Below are positions 28,390 to 36,854 of a DNA stretch of 64,000 nt, piece after piece. The first letter of the stretch is position 1. Each line of letters starts with the position of its first letter. Made by a program: the position numbers and the translations under genes. This DNA is from Streptomyces indicus (GTDB taxonomy: Bacteria; Actinomycetota; Actinomycetes; Streptomycetales; Streptomycetaceae): contig NZ_FNFF01000001.1 of NCBI RefSeq assembly GCF_900100315.1, forward strand, positions 558,001 through 622,000. The letters are read 5' to 3'. The notes under the pieces were generated by a model. It searched no databases, was not told the origin of the DNA, and worked only from the letters and a program-made list of their open reading frames with translations.

Positions 28390-28421
28390 CGGCACACACG
28401 TGCTCACCATCCCGGCGCACT
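28354..28421. repeat. 34-bp tandem duplication across the anti-sigma stop codon
   Basis: Copies 28354-28387 and 28388-28421 match at 32 of 34 bases. The TGA stop (28387-28389) spans the junction; a shorter partial copy (GACCATCCTCAC) follows at 28422. Confidence 0.88.
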
Positions 28422-28453
28422 GACCATCCTCACGAACCGCCCCTGCGACCGCC

Positions 28454-29314
28454 CTACTTGAGCAGCCGCGACAACCGCCGGTCCGCGAGCGGCTTCCCTC
28501 CGGTCTGGCACCTGGGGCAGTACTGCAACGAGGAGTCGCTGAAGGACACCTCGCGGATCGTGTCCCCGCACACCGGACAGGCCTCCCCCGTCCGCCCGTG
28601 CACCCTGAGGCCGCTCTTCTTCTCCGACTTCAGCCGGCCCGCGGCCACCCCGCGCGAGCGCTCCACCGCCTCCGCGAGCGTGCCGCGCATGGCCTCGTAC
28701 AGCGTGTGCCGCTCGTCCTCGGTGAGACGTCCCGCGATCTTGTACGGGGACATCCGGGCCACGTGCAGGATCTCGTCGCTGTACGCATTGCCGATCCCCG
28801 CGATCAGGCTCTGGTCGCGCAGGGCACCCTTGATGCGGCGGCGTTCGTCCTTGAGGAGTGCGGCGAACGCGGCCTCGTCGAAGTCCTCGGCGAGCGGGTC
28901 GGGGCCGAGCCGGGCGATGCCCGGGACGTCCTGCGGGTCGTGCACCACGTACACCGCGAGCCGCTTCTGGGTCCCCGCCTCGGTCAGGTCGAAGCCCCGG
29001 CCGTCGTCGAGGGCGACGCGCAGGGCGAGGGGCCCTTTGCCCGGCTTGGGCGGGCCGTCCGGCAGCCGGTCCTTCCAGTGCAGCCAGCCCGCGCGGGCGA
29101 GATGGGTGACGAGGTGCAGCCCGTCCAGGTCGAGGTCGAGGAACTTCCCGTGCCGCGCGACACCCGTGACGGGCCGGCCCTCCAGGGCGCCGAGTGGCGG
29201 GTCGTAAGTCTTCAGGACACTGATCGCCACCGGCAGGACACGGGCGATCCGGGCCTCGGCGAGATGCTCGGTCAGGAAGACCCTGAGGGCCTCCACCTCC
29301 GGAAGTTCGGGCAT
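28454..29314 (-). CDS. Fpg/Nei-family DNA glycosylase/AP lyase
   Basis: 286-aa base-excision repair enzyme. Starts MPELPEVEALR at ATG 29314, so after Met removal Pro1 is the Schiff-base nucleophile with Glu2 next to it. The H2TH region is SLIAGIGNAYSDEILHVARMSPYK. A C-terminal zinc finger is CPVCG...YCPRC. Removes oxidised bases such as formamidopyrimidines and nicks the abasic site. The longer frame to 29446 would destroy the N-terminal nucleophile and is rejected. Divergent from the XRE regulator. Confidence 0.93.
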   Translation of the reverse strand: MPELPEVEALRVFLTEHLAEARIARVLPVAISVLKTYDPPLGALEGRPVTGVARHGKFLDLDLDGLHLVTHLARAGWLHWKDRLPDGPPKPGKGPLALRVALDDGRGFDLTEAGTQKRLAVYVVHDPQDVPGIARLGPDPLAEDFDEAAFAALLKDERRRIKGALRDQSLIAGIGNAYSDEILHVARMSPYKIAGRLTEDERHTLYEAMRGTLAEAVERSRGVAAGRLKSEKKSGLRVHGRTGEACPVCGDTIREVSFSDSSLQYCPRCQTGGKPLADRRLSRLLK

Positions 29315-29395
29315 GATCCCACCTTGGCACGGGCCACTGACAGCCGCGCACCGCGCCGATGCACACGCCGGATCCGGCTCGGGACCGTTCCAGCG

Positions 29396-29432
29396 TCTCC
29401 CACATTCGGGATAGCATCCCGGATATGGGAGA
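29396..29432. promoter_or_regulatory. 37-nt palindromic operator over the start codon, probable leaderless promoter
   Basis: Centred on G29414; 15 of 18 base pairs match. Outer arms TCTCCCA (29396-29402) and TGGGAGA (29426-29432), inner arms ATTCGGGAT and ATCCCGGAT around AGC. TAGCAT at 29412-29417 fits a -10 box 7 nt before ATG 29425, with TTCCAG (29388-29393) as a weak -35 at 18-bp spacing. That places the transcript start at or next to the ATG. Confidence 0.65.
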
Positions 29433-29985
29433 CGACATCGACGCACGGCTGGCCCAGCGCCTCGCCGCCCTGCGCACCGAACGCGGCTGGTCCCTGGACG
29501 AGTTGGCCACCCGCTCCGGTGTCAGCCGGTCCACGCTCTCGCGCCTGGAGCGCGGCGAGATCAGCCCGACGACCTCGCTGCTCAACCGCCTCTGCGCGGC
29601 GTACGAGCGCACCATGTCCCGGCTGCTCACGGAGGTCGAGGGCGAGCAGGCCCAGCTGGTGCGCGCGGAGCGGCAGCGCGTGTGGAACGACACGGAGTCC
29701 GGTTTCGTCCGGCGCTCGGTCTCCCCGCCGCACGCGGGGCTCCGCGGCGAGCTGGTCGAGGGCACGCTGCGCCCCGGCGCGGACATCTCCTACGACGGAC
29801 CGCCGGTCCCGGGGCTCGAGCAGCACATCTATGTGCTCGAGGGCACGCTGGACGTGAGCGTGCAGAACGAGACGTACGCGCTGGCGACCGGCGACTGTCT
29901 CCGCTTCCGCCTGTGGGGGCCCTCGCGTTTCCGCTGCACCTCCGAAGGACCGGTGCGCTACGTGATCGCCGTGGTGCTGCCGTGA
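29425..29985 (+). CDS. XRE-family regulator with C-terminal cupin domain
   Basis: 186 aa. HTH_XRE (about 8-65): LAALRTERGWSLDELATRSGVSRSTLSRLERGEISPT. Cupin (about 110-185): GLEQHIYVLEGTLDVSV, ATGDCLRFR, which usually binds a small ligand. ATG 29425 is chosen since it starts the HTH and sits inside the palindrome at 29396-29432; there is no Shine-Dalgarno, consistent with a leaderless mRNA. Its TGA overlaps the next gene's GTG by 4 nt. Likely repressor of its own operon, released by the substrate of the exporter or a related compound (inference). Confidence 0.9.
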   Translation: MGDDIDARLAQRLAALRTERGWSLDELATRSGVSRSTLSRLERGEISPTTSLLNRLCAAYERTMSRLLTEVEGEQAQLVRAERQRVWNDTESGFVRRSVSPPHAGLRGELVEGTLRPGADISYDGPPVPGLEQHIYVLEGTLDVSVQNETYALATGDCLRFRLWGPSRFRCTSEGPVRYVIAVVLP

Positions 29986-31466
29986 GCGGTATATCCGAGG
30001 CGCGCGAGACCCGCGAGGGAGAGCGGTTCTCCGCGCGTGAGCGCCGTATTCTCGCCGTCTGTCTCGCGGCCGGGTTCACCTCCCTGCTCGACCAGTCGGT
30101 GCTCAACATCGCCGTGCCCGCCCTGCGGGACGCCCTGGCCGCCGACGCGGCACAGCTGCAATGGATCGTGGCCGGGTACTCGCTGGCCTTCGGTGTGGCG
30201 CTCGTGCCGGGCGGGCGGCTCGGCGACGTGCACGGCCGCAAGCCCTTCTTCCTCGCGGGCATGGCGCTCTTCGTGCTCGGCGGCCTGCTGTCGAGCTGCG
30301 CCCAGGACGCCTGGCTCGTGGTGGGCGCGCGGCTGTTCCAGGGGCTGGGTGCCGGGCTGGTCAACGCGCAGGTGATCGGCACCATCCAGGACGTGTTCCG
30401 CGGCGCCGCGCGGGCGCGGGCGCTCGGGATGTACGCGGTGACGGCGGGGATCGCGACCGCGCTCGGGCCCCCGGTGGGCGGTGCGCTGATCGCCGCGGCG
30501 GGGGCCGAGCCGGGCTGGCGGTTCGCGGTCCTGCTGAACGTGCCCTTCGCCGTGGCCACGCTCGTGGCCGGCGCCCGCTTCCTGCCGCGGCAGCGGCCGG
30601 TCAATGCGTCCGCCGGGCTCGATCTGCCGGGTGTCGCGCTGTTCGCGGGCCTGACCGTCCTCATCATGCTGCCGTTCATCCGCTCCGGCGGATATCTCGC
30701 CTACGGAGCCGGGGCGGCGGCCCTCGCGGTGGCGCTCGTGCTCCAGCAGCGGGCCCGGGCGCGCTCGGGACGGCGCCCGCTCGTGCATCCGGCGCTCACC
30801 CGCTCCGCGCCGTTCGCGCTCGGCACGGGCGTGGCGATGGCCCAGTTCGGCGCCTCGCTCGCGAACGGCATGGTCCTCGCCGTGTTCCTCCAGGCCGAGC
30901 TCGGTCTGTCCCCCATGACGGCGGCTCTGGTGATGCTGCCGCAGGCGGTCGGCATGGGTGCCACGTCCACCTTCGCGTGGCGGGTGGTGCGCCGGTTCGG
31001 CGAACACCGCGTGATCACCTCCGGGCTCACGCTGTCCGCCCTCGCCCTGCTGTCGGGAGGTATCGCGACGCTGTACGTGCCGGCCGGTGCGCTGCCGTGG
31101 GTGCTCGCCCTGTGCCAGCTGTGCGCGGGGGCCGCGACCGGGTTCACCGTCGCGCCGACCCAGGCCCAGGTCCTGCGGCACGCGCCGGCCGAGGCGGCCG
31201 GGGTGGCGGGCGGGCTGCTCCAGATGTCGCAGCGCATGGCGGCGGCGGTGTTCATCAGCGCCGTCTCCGGGCTCTATCTGCACTCCTCGGCCGCGTCCCT
31301 CGGACTGCCGGGGATGCGCCGGGCGTTCTGGCACGCCTCGCTGGCCTGCACCGCGATCGTCGGGGCGGGCCTGCTGATCTCCGTACTCCATCGCCGTGCG
31401 GGCGCAAAGCCCACGCCGGTCCGGACCGCGCTCCCCGCGCCCCAGGGAAAGGAACTCACCCCGTGA
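29982..31466 (+). CDS. MFS exporter, DHA2 (14-TM) drug:H+ antiporter type
   Basis: 494 aa, about 14 transmembrane helices. Motif A GGRLGDVHGRKPFF between TM2 and TM3, motif C-like GPPVGGALIAAAGAEPGWRF, and DHA2-type N-terminal LLDQSVLNIAVPALRDAL. Expected to export a drug or metabolite. Start GTG 29982 overlaps the regulator TGA, and its own TGA overlaps the acetyltransferase GTG, so all three are translationally coupled. Confidence 0.93.
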   Translation: MSGISEARETREGERFSARERRILAVCLAAGFTSLLDQSVLNIAVPALRDALAADAAQLQWIVAGYSLAFGVALVPGGRLGDVHGRKPFFLAGMALFVLGGLLSSCAQDAWLVVGARLFQGLGAGLVNAQVIGTIQDVFRGAARARALGMYAVTAGIATALGPPVGGALIAAAGAEPGWRFAVLLNVPFAVATLVAGARFLPRQRPVNASAGLDLPGVALFAGLTVLIMLPFIRSGGYLAYGAGAAALAVALVLQQRARARSGRRPLVHPALTRSAPFALGTGVAMAQFGASLANGMVLAVFLQAELGLSPMTAALVMLPQAVGMGATSTFAWRVVRRFGEHRVITSGLTLSALALLSGGIATLYVPAGALPWVLALCQLCAGAATGFTVAPTQAQVLRHAPAEAAGVAGGLLQMSQRMAAAVFISAVSGLYLHSSAASLGLPGMRRAFWHASLACTAIVGAGLLISVLHRRAGAKPTPVRTALPAPQGKELTP

Positions 31467-32032
31467 GCACGCACGTTGTGACCCCGCACACGACCGCGCC
31501 CGGCGGCCCGCCGACCGTCACGAGGCTGACCGCCGCCGGACTCGATGCCGAGGCGGACGCGCTCGGCGAGCTGCTGGCCGCGACCGTGGCGGGCGGCGCC
31601 TCGCTCGGCTTCCTCGCGGGCCTCGACGCCGCGCAGGCGGCGCAGTGGTGGCGTTCGCTGTCCGCCGAGGTCGCGGCCGGACGGCTCGTCGTCTGGGTGG
31701 CGCACGTCGAGGGACGCCTGGCGGGGACGGTCGGTCTGGCGCCGGTGGCCAAGGACAACGGGCGGCACCGCGCCGAAGTGGTGAAGCTGATGGTCGCGCC
31801 GGCCGCCCGCGGCCGTGGAGTGGCCCGCCGACTGCTCGATATGGCCGAGGAGTTCGCGGCGGGGGCGGGGATCACCCTGCTCACGCTGGACACGGAGACG
31901 GGCAGTCCGGCGGAGCGCCTGTACCGGGCCGCCGGGTGGACGCCGACGGGAACGGTGCCGGACTACGCGGCGGATCCGGCCGGAAAGCTGATGCCGTCCA
32001 CGTTCTTCCACAAGACGCTCACGCCCGCCTGA
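31463..32032 (+). CDS. GNAT acetyltransferase resembling tabtoxin-resistance Ttr
   Basis: 189 aa. GNAT motif A VVKLMVAPAARGRGVARRLLD (R/QxxGxG/A acetyl-CoA loop) and motif B LTLDTETGSPAERLYRAAGW. Residues around GGASLGFLAGLD, AEVVKLMV, LDTETGS and PDYAADPAGKL closely parallel the Pseudomonas Ttr protein, which inactivates tabtoxinine-beta-lactam by acetylation (recalled similarity). GTG 31463 overlaps the MFS TGA and follows GGAAAGGAA. With the exporter and regulator it makes a compact resistance-type operon; actual substrate unknown. Confidence 0.88.
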   Translation: MSTHVVTPHTTAPGGPPTVTRLTAAGLDAEADALGELLAATVAGGASLGFLAGLDAAQAAQWWRSLSAEVAAGRLVVWVAHVEGRLAGTVGLAPVAKDNGRHRAEVVKLMVAPAARGRGVARRLLDMAEEFAAGAGITLLTLDTETGSPAERLYRAAGWTPTGTVPDYAADPAGKLMPSTFFHKTLTPA

Positions 32033-32054
32033 CCCGCCCGGGTCGCGGACGCGC

Positions 32055-32567
32055 TCAGCGCATCTCCTTCTCGAACCACGCCACGTCCCAGTAGCGCCCG
32101 AACTTCCGGCCGACCTCGCGGTGCGTGCCGGCGGGCTTGAAGCCGAAGCGCTCGTGCAGCCGGAACGAGGCCTCGTTCGGGACGGTGACCGCCGCGTACG
32201 CGCGGTGCACGTCCTCTTCAGCGAGCGCTTCGAACAGGGCGGAGTAGAGCCGGCTGCCCAGGCCCCGGCCGCCGTACTCGGGCGCGAGGTAGACGGAGGT
32301 CTCGACGGAGGTCAGATACGCGAGCTTCGGGCGGAAGGAGCTGCTGGTCGCATAGCCGACCACCGCCCCGTCCTGCTCCGCGACGAGCAGCCGGTGCGGT
32401 CCGGTCTCCGGGTGGGCGTGCAGCCAGGCGCGGCGCTCGTCGACCGTGATCGGGTCGATGTCGAAGGTGATCGCCGTCTCGGCGATGTAGTGGTTGTAGA
32501 TCCGCGTGAGCTCCTCGAGGTCCCCCTCGTGCCCCGCCCTGATCAGCGCCGTCGTGCTCTGCTGCAT
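32055..32567 (-). CDS. GNAT acetyltransferase, phosphinothricin acetyltransferase-like
   Basis: 170 aa from ATG 32567 ([12 protein letters not shown]), preceded by GAGGAGGC. Features of the Pat/Bar/YwnH group: [16 protein letters not shown] near the N-terminus, then [25 protein letters not shown] (acetyl-CoA loop) and [34 protein letters not shown]. Such enzymes acetylate glutamate analogues (phosphinothricin, methionine sulfoximine) or amino acids. It is convergent with the Ttr-like gene, so two acetyltransferases of antimetabolite-resistance type lie side by side. Confidence 0.9.
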   Translation of the reverse strand: MQQSTTALIRAGHEGDLEELTRIYNHYIAETAITFDIDPITVDERRAWLHAHPETGPHRLLVAEQDGAVVGYATSSSFRPKLAYLTSVETSVYLAPEYGGRGLGSRLYSALFEALAEEDVHRAYAAVTVPNEASFRLHERFGFKPAGTHREVGRKFGRYWDVAWFEKEMR

Positions 32568-32706
32568 CGTGCCTCCTCGACCGCCGACGGTACCGCAGGC
32601 ACGCGCCCCGTCGCGAGCTCGTTTGCCCAGGTCAGAGGCGAGCCCGCGGGACACGTTCCCGGGGGTGTGGCCATGGCACCCCCGCGGGGATGTCAGGATG
32701 GGGCCC

Positions 32707-33204
32707 ATGACAATCAAGGCCTACTTCGACATCACCATCGACGACGCCCCTGCCGGGCGGATCACGTTCAACCTCTTCGATGACGTCGTCCCGAAGACGG
32801 CGGAGAACTTCCGCGCGCTGTGCACCGGCGAGAAGGGCTTCGGCTACAAGGGCTCCCCGTTCCACCGGGTCATCCCGGAGTTCATGCTCCAGGGCGGTGA
32901 CTTCACCAACGGCAACGGCACCGGCGGCAGGAGCATCTACGGCGAGGAGTTCCCCGACGAGAACTTCCAGCTGAAGCACGACCGCCCGGGCCTGCTCTCG
33001 ATGGCCAACCGCGGCCCGAACACCAACGGTTCGCAGTTCTTCGTCACCACCGTCGTGACGCCGTGGCTGGACGGCAAGCACGTCGTGTTCGGCGAGGTCG
33101 CCGACGAGGAGTCGATGAAGCTCGTCAAGAAGATCGAGTCGCTCGGCTCGGGCAGCGGCCGCACCCGCGCCGCGATCGCCGTGGCCGACTCCGGCGTTCT
33201 CTGA
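32707..33204 (+). CDS. ppiA: Cyclophilin-type peptidyl-prolyl cis-trans isomerase
   Basis: 165 aa, the same length as Streptomyces cytosolic cyclophilin A. Catalytic and cyclosporin-binding residues present: [15 protein letters not shown] (Arg, Phe, Gln), [14 protein letters not shown], and [12 protein letters not shown] (Trp, His). No signal peptide, so cytoplasmic protein-folding helper. ATG 32707 is chosen at MTIKAYFDI. Followed by a strong terminator. Confidence 0.95.
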   Translation: MTIKAYFDITIDDAPAGRITFNLFDDVVPKTAENFRALCTGEKGFGYKGSPFHRVIPEFMLQGGDFTNGNGTGGRSIYGEEFPDENFQLKHDRPGLLSMANRGPNTNGSQFFVTTVVTPWLDGKHVVFGEVADEESMKLVKKIESLGSGSGRTRAAIAVADSGVL

Positions 33205-33227
33205 GTCCGCTTCACGGCACACGCCTT

Positions 33228-33264
33228 CGGTGGCCCCGGTCCGCGTGTCGGACCGGGGCCACCG
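33228..33264. terminator. Bidirectional terminator after ppiA
   Basis: 16-bp perfect inverted repeat (33228-33243, 33249-33264) with CGTGT loop, between ppiA and the convergent NAGPA/phosphatase gene. Confidence 0.86.
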
Positions 33265-33284
33265 GTGTGTGGCGCCCCTGGGCG

Positions 33285-36200
33285 TCAGGCGCCTTCGGCC
33301 TCCGCGAGCCGCTGGTCCGCGGCGCTCGCGATCAGCACCTCGGCGCGCTGCGTCACCCCGTTCACGGTGACCGCGAGCGTGATCCCGCCCGCCCTGAGCG
33401 CGGTCAGCCGGCCCGTGTCCGGGTCGTACGCGGCCACGTGCCGGGGGCGGGCCTCGTCCGGGTCGCCGATGTGCAGGTTCGGCGAGCCCGTCCAGTCGGC
33501 GCTGACGGGGAAGGCCACCGGGACCTGACGGGCGCCCTGGACCACCGTGGCCTCCACCGGTCCGCTCTGTCCGGGCCGCAGGGTCTGCGGCGCAGTGAGC
33601 GTGAGGCGGTCGGTGTCGGCGCGGGTCTGCACCGAGATCCAGTCGGGACCGCCCCGCCAGGGCCGCTGCCGCGCCTCGTGCTGCTCGGCGCGCGAGACGC
33701 GGTCGACGCCGATCAGGGACCAGCCGGTGAACCCGCCCCGGTCCGCGGGGCCTGCCGGGTTCTTCCCGGAGTTGCCGTTGATCAGGTACGGCACGGAGTC
33801 GATGTGCGCGGCGTGGAACACGCCCACGTGGCTGCCGACGAACGCGGCGCCCTTGCCCGACGTACGCCGGAAGTCCGCGAGCCACTGCTCCAGGAGTGCG
33901 GCCTCCTTGCGGTCGCCGAGCTGGCTGCCCTTCTGGGCGGTGGGGTCGCGCGGCGGCACGTGCTGGATCACCGCCACCGAGGAGACGGCCGGGTCCTTCG
34001 CGGCCTGGTCGAGTGCGGTGCGCAGGGCCTTGATCTGGGCGAAGCCTCCGCCGCGCAGGGACAGGCTGGAGGTGTCCAGGGTGACGAAGCGGGTGCCTTC
34101 ATGGTCGAACACCCTTTGCGCGGGGCCGAATTCGGCCTTGAAGTGGTCGATCTTCCCGCCCATCACCTCGTGGTTGCCGGGCACGTAGTACCAGGGCACG
34201 GAGTCGCCGAGCTCCTCGTCGAGGATGCGGCGCGCGAACGCGAGGTCCGCAGGGGCGCCCTCGTCCACCAGGTCTCCGTTGATCACGAGGAAGTCCGGTG
34301 CCGCCGCCCTGATCTCACGCAGGGTGCGGCGGGCCTGCTGGACGATGGGGCTGTCGGGTTCGCGGGCGACGAACTGCGCGTCGGACATGACCGCGAACTG
34401 CCAGTCACGGCCTTCGGTTTCTGCGGCCGAGTCGATCAACTCGTCGGTGACGACGGGCTGTTCGGGCACGTCGACGCTGGGCGGCACCTGGGCGGTGAGC
34501 TCGTCGAGCACGACCTCGCCCGTGTACTGCTTGGCGGCGCCGGTCTCCGCGAGGTAGAAGCGGAACACGGACAGGGGCATCGCGGTGCCCTGCGGCACGG
34601 TGAACGTCACCTGCTGCCAGCCGGTCCAGGTCACGTACGGGCCGCGCAGGACGAGGTCGCTGCCGGCGCCGTCCTTGAGGTGCAGGCTGGGCCAGGCGCC
34701 CTTGCCGTCGCCCTTGATCCAGAGCTTGAACGACTGCGGGCTGCCGGGGACCGGGATGCGTGCGGGCGGGTTCACGTAGGCGGCGCGGGTGGCGGTGGAG
34801 AGCGAGAAGTCGTAGGTCAGCTTCAGGCCGGTGCCGGTCCGGCCTTCGGGGGTCGGGTCGACCCGGCCGGCGGCACGGGCGTGGCTGAACGTCCAGGTCA
34901 CGGCGTCGTCGAAGGCGGCCACGGACTGCTCGTCGAGCCCGACGCTGACGACGAGGAGGGTCTCCTTGCCCTGCACGGTGGCCTTGATCTGCCCCGCGCC
35001 CTTGCCGGTGAGCGCCCTGACCGCGAACGCGCCGCGCCCGTCGTCGCGTATCTCGAACTTCGTACGGTCGTAGTCGAGGCGGACGTCCCGGGGCTCCACG
35101 GGTGCGCTGGTGCCGTGGGCGTCGTAGCCGACCAGGCCGAAGGTGCCGGTGGCGGCGGCGTCCGCGAGGCCCACGCGGCGGGCGGTGGGTTCGACACGCG
35201 CCAGGGTGTCCAGGACGGTCAACTCGGTGCTGCCGCCGGCGGATCCGCTGCTCGCGCGCACCTCGGTGGTGCCGCTGCGGCGCGCGGTGAACACCCCGTC
35301 GTCCGAGACCCGGCCGATGTCGGCGCGCTCGGCGCGCCAGCGCGGGGTGCCCTCGGCGGGGCCGTAGGTCTCGTCGTATCCGGCGGCGGTCAACTCCCGG
35401 CTGAGGCCGGGGAAGACGCGCTCGGGGTGGCCGCCCTTCACGGGGTCGGCGGTCGGGGCCGCGACGGCGGGCGTGCGGGTCTCGACCCAGTAGCCCTCGA
35501 GGCGGCCGCTGCCGTCGGGGGCGGTGAGGGCGAGGCCGTTGGGCACGGTGCGTTCGCTGCCGTCGGAGGGGCTGTTCTCGACCTGGAGCGCGTCGCTGCC
35601 CGGCTCGCGGGCCACGAGCGTGGAGGAGCCGCCGCCGTCCAGGTTGAGCGCGTTGTGCGCGCCGGCCTGCTTCATCATCACGCCGAGCTCGGTGAGGGTG
35701 ACGCCGCCGCTGTCGGCCTGGCGGCCGTCGACGGTGAGGATGTGCAGGGTGCGGCCGTCCGCCGAGAAACCGACGGCGGTGCGCGGGGCGGCGGTGTTGT
35801 TGCCGGCGCCCTCGTGGTTCTGCGGGACGCCGTCGACGACGAGGAGTTCGCGGCCGCCGACGGCGGTGCGGGGCACCGGGCCGCCGTTCGTCCGCGGCGC
35901 GTACGCGATGCCCACCGGGTCGCCCGGGCGCAGGGCCTTGAGCGCTTCGGCGCCCGCCTCGCGTCCGACGAGCACGGTGGCGCCGGCGGCGATCGGGCCG
36001 CTGCCGACGCGGTCGGCCACGGAGACGACCTTGCCGTCCTCGACCAGTGCCTCGGCCACGGGGGTCGCCTTGTCGACGGTGAGGGCGCGGTCGGCCGTGC
36101 CCCAGGCGTCGGTGTACGCGCCGATGCCGCCGGCCGGGACGTTCGCGGCGTTGTACGCGGTGAGGGCGCGCACGCCCTGCGGGGTGGTGAGCGTGCCGTC

Positions 36201-36854
36201 GAAGTAGAGCTCCAGGACCCGGCCCGCGTCGGCGGGGCCGAAGCCGACGGCGCGGTGGGCGCCGGGCGCGGGTGACTGGACGAGCTTGCCGTCCTTGAGG
36301 CCCGCGCCCTGGGGTGCGCCTGTTTCGTTGATGTCGAAGAAGTCCGCGTTTATGGCGGCCACGGTCCGGCGGCCCTTGCCCGGGTCGTGGGCGGCGGCGA
36401 GTTCGGAGACGGTGCGGCGGTCGGCGACCTTGCCGGAGTGCAGATAGTCGACGGATATGCCCTTGTCCGGGGATATGCCCCGGCCCGGCCCGGCGTCCGG
36501 ATCCTTCCCGCCGGTGGTGCCGCCGAGGGCGACGCTGAGGGCGTCCACGCGCAGCCACTTGTCCGACTCGAGCCGGTCGTACGAGGTGAGTTCCACGCCC
36601 GGGGCGATGGGCCGGGCGCTGCGGGCGGTCTCGATGCCGTCGCCGTCGACGACGGCCGTCGGGGCTGCGGCCGGATCGCCTGCGGCGGCCGGGCTGCTGG
36701 CGGGCGGTGGGGCGATGGGCCGCCGTATCTCCGCGGTGGTGCCCGGGCGTGGGTCGGGTTCGGAATCGGCGACGGCGGGGGTGAGAGCCCCCGCCGTCAG
36801 GGCGGCCACGGCCGTGCCGAGCACGGCCCAGCGTCTGACGCTCCTCGGGTCCAC
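33285..36854 (-). CDS. Secreted phosphodiester glycosidase (NAGPA) plus metallophosphatase multidomain protein
   Basis: 1189 aa, signal peptide to about residue 29. Order: NAGPA domain (about 85-440; AINADFFDI and ALNLDGGGSSTLV), Ig-like Big domain (about 490-550), a carbohydrate-binding-like jelly roll (about 640-810), then a calcineurin-like phosphoesterase (about 835-1080; INGDLVDEG, YVPGNHE, GSHVGVFH), then a beta C-terminal domain. The first phosphatase motif reads MSDAQF, with Gln where DxH is usual. Likely removes capping glycosyl-phosphate groups or cleaves phosphodiester-linked wall polymers outside the cell (inference). GTG 36854 follows CAGGAGT. Confidence 0.88.
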   Translation of the reverse strand: MDPRSVRRWAVLGTAVAALTAGALTPAVADSEPDPRPGTTAEIRRPIAPPPASSPAAAGDPAAAPTAVVDGDGIETARSARPIAPGVELTSYDRLESDKWLRVDALSVALGGTTGGKDPDAGPGRGISPDKGISVDYLHSGKVADRRTVSELAAAHDPGKGRRTVAAINADFFDINETGAPQGAGLKDGKLVQSPAPGAHRAVGFGPADAGRVLELYFDGTLTTPQGVRALTAYNAANVPAGGIGAYTDAWGTADRALTVDKATPVAEALVEDGKVVSVADRVGSGPIAAGATVLVGREAGAEALKALRPGDPVGIAYAPRTNGGPVPRTAVGGRELLVVDGVPQNHEGAGNNTAAPRTAVGFSADGRTLHILTVDGRQADSGGVTLTELGVMMKQAGAHNALNLDGGGSSTLVAREPGSDALQVENSPSDGSERTVPNGLALTAPDGSGRLEGYWVETRTPAVAAPTADPVKGGHPERVFPGLSRELTAAGYDETYGPAEGTPRWRAERADIGRVSDDGVFTARRSGTTEVRASSGSAGGSTELTVLDTLARVEPTARRVGLADAAATGTFGLVGYDAHGTSAPVEPRDVRLDYDRTKFEIRDDGRGAFAVRALTGKGAGQIKATVQGKETLLVVSVGLDEQSVAAFDDAVTWTFSHARAAGRVDPTPEGRTGTGLKLTYDFSLSTATRAAYVNPPARIPVPGSPQSFKLWIKGDGKGAWPSLHLKDGAGSDLVLRGPYVTWTGWQQVTFTVPQGTAMPLSVFRFYLAETGAAKQYTGEVVLDELTAQVPPSVDVPEQPVVTDELIDSAAETEGRDWQFAVMSDAQFVAREPDSPIVQQARRTLREIRAAAPDFLVINGDLVDEGAPADLAFARRILDEELGDSVPWYYVPGNHEVMGGKIDHFKAEFGPAQRVFDHEGTRFVTLDTSSLSLRGGGFAQIKALRTALDQAAKDPAVSSVAVIQHVPPRDPTAQKGSQLGDRKEAALLEQWLADFRRTSGKGAAFVGSHVGVFHAAHIDSVPYLINGNSGKNPAGPADRGGFTGWSLIGVDRVSRAEQHEARQRPWRGGPDWISVQTRADTDRLTLTAPQTLRPGQSGPVEATVVQGARQVPVAFPVSADWTGSPNLHIGDPDEARPRHVAAYDPDTGRLTALRAGGITLAVTVNGVTQRAEVLIASAADQRLAEAEGA

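Noticed and set aside
29627..30679. 350-aa minus-strand ORF within the MFS gene
   Set aside because: Ser/Arg/Pro-rich reverse-frame shadow of the XRE-MFS genes with no ribosome site.
33063..36275. 1070-aa plus-strand ORF
   Set aside because: Antisense of the NAGPA/metallophosphatase gene, which has a signal peptide, motifs and ribosome site on the minus strand.
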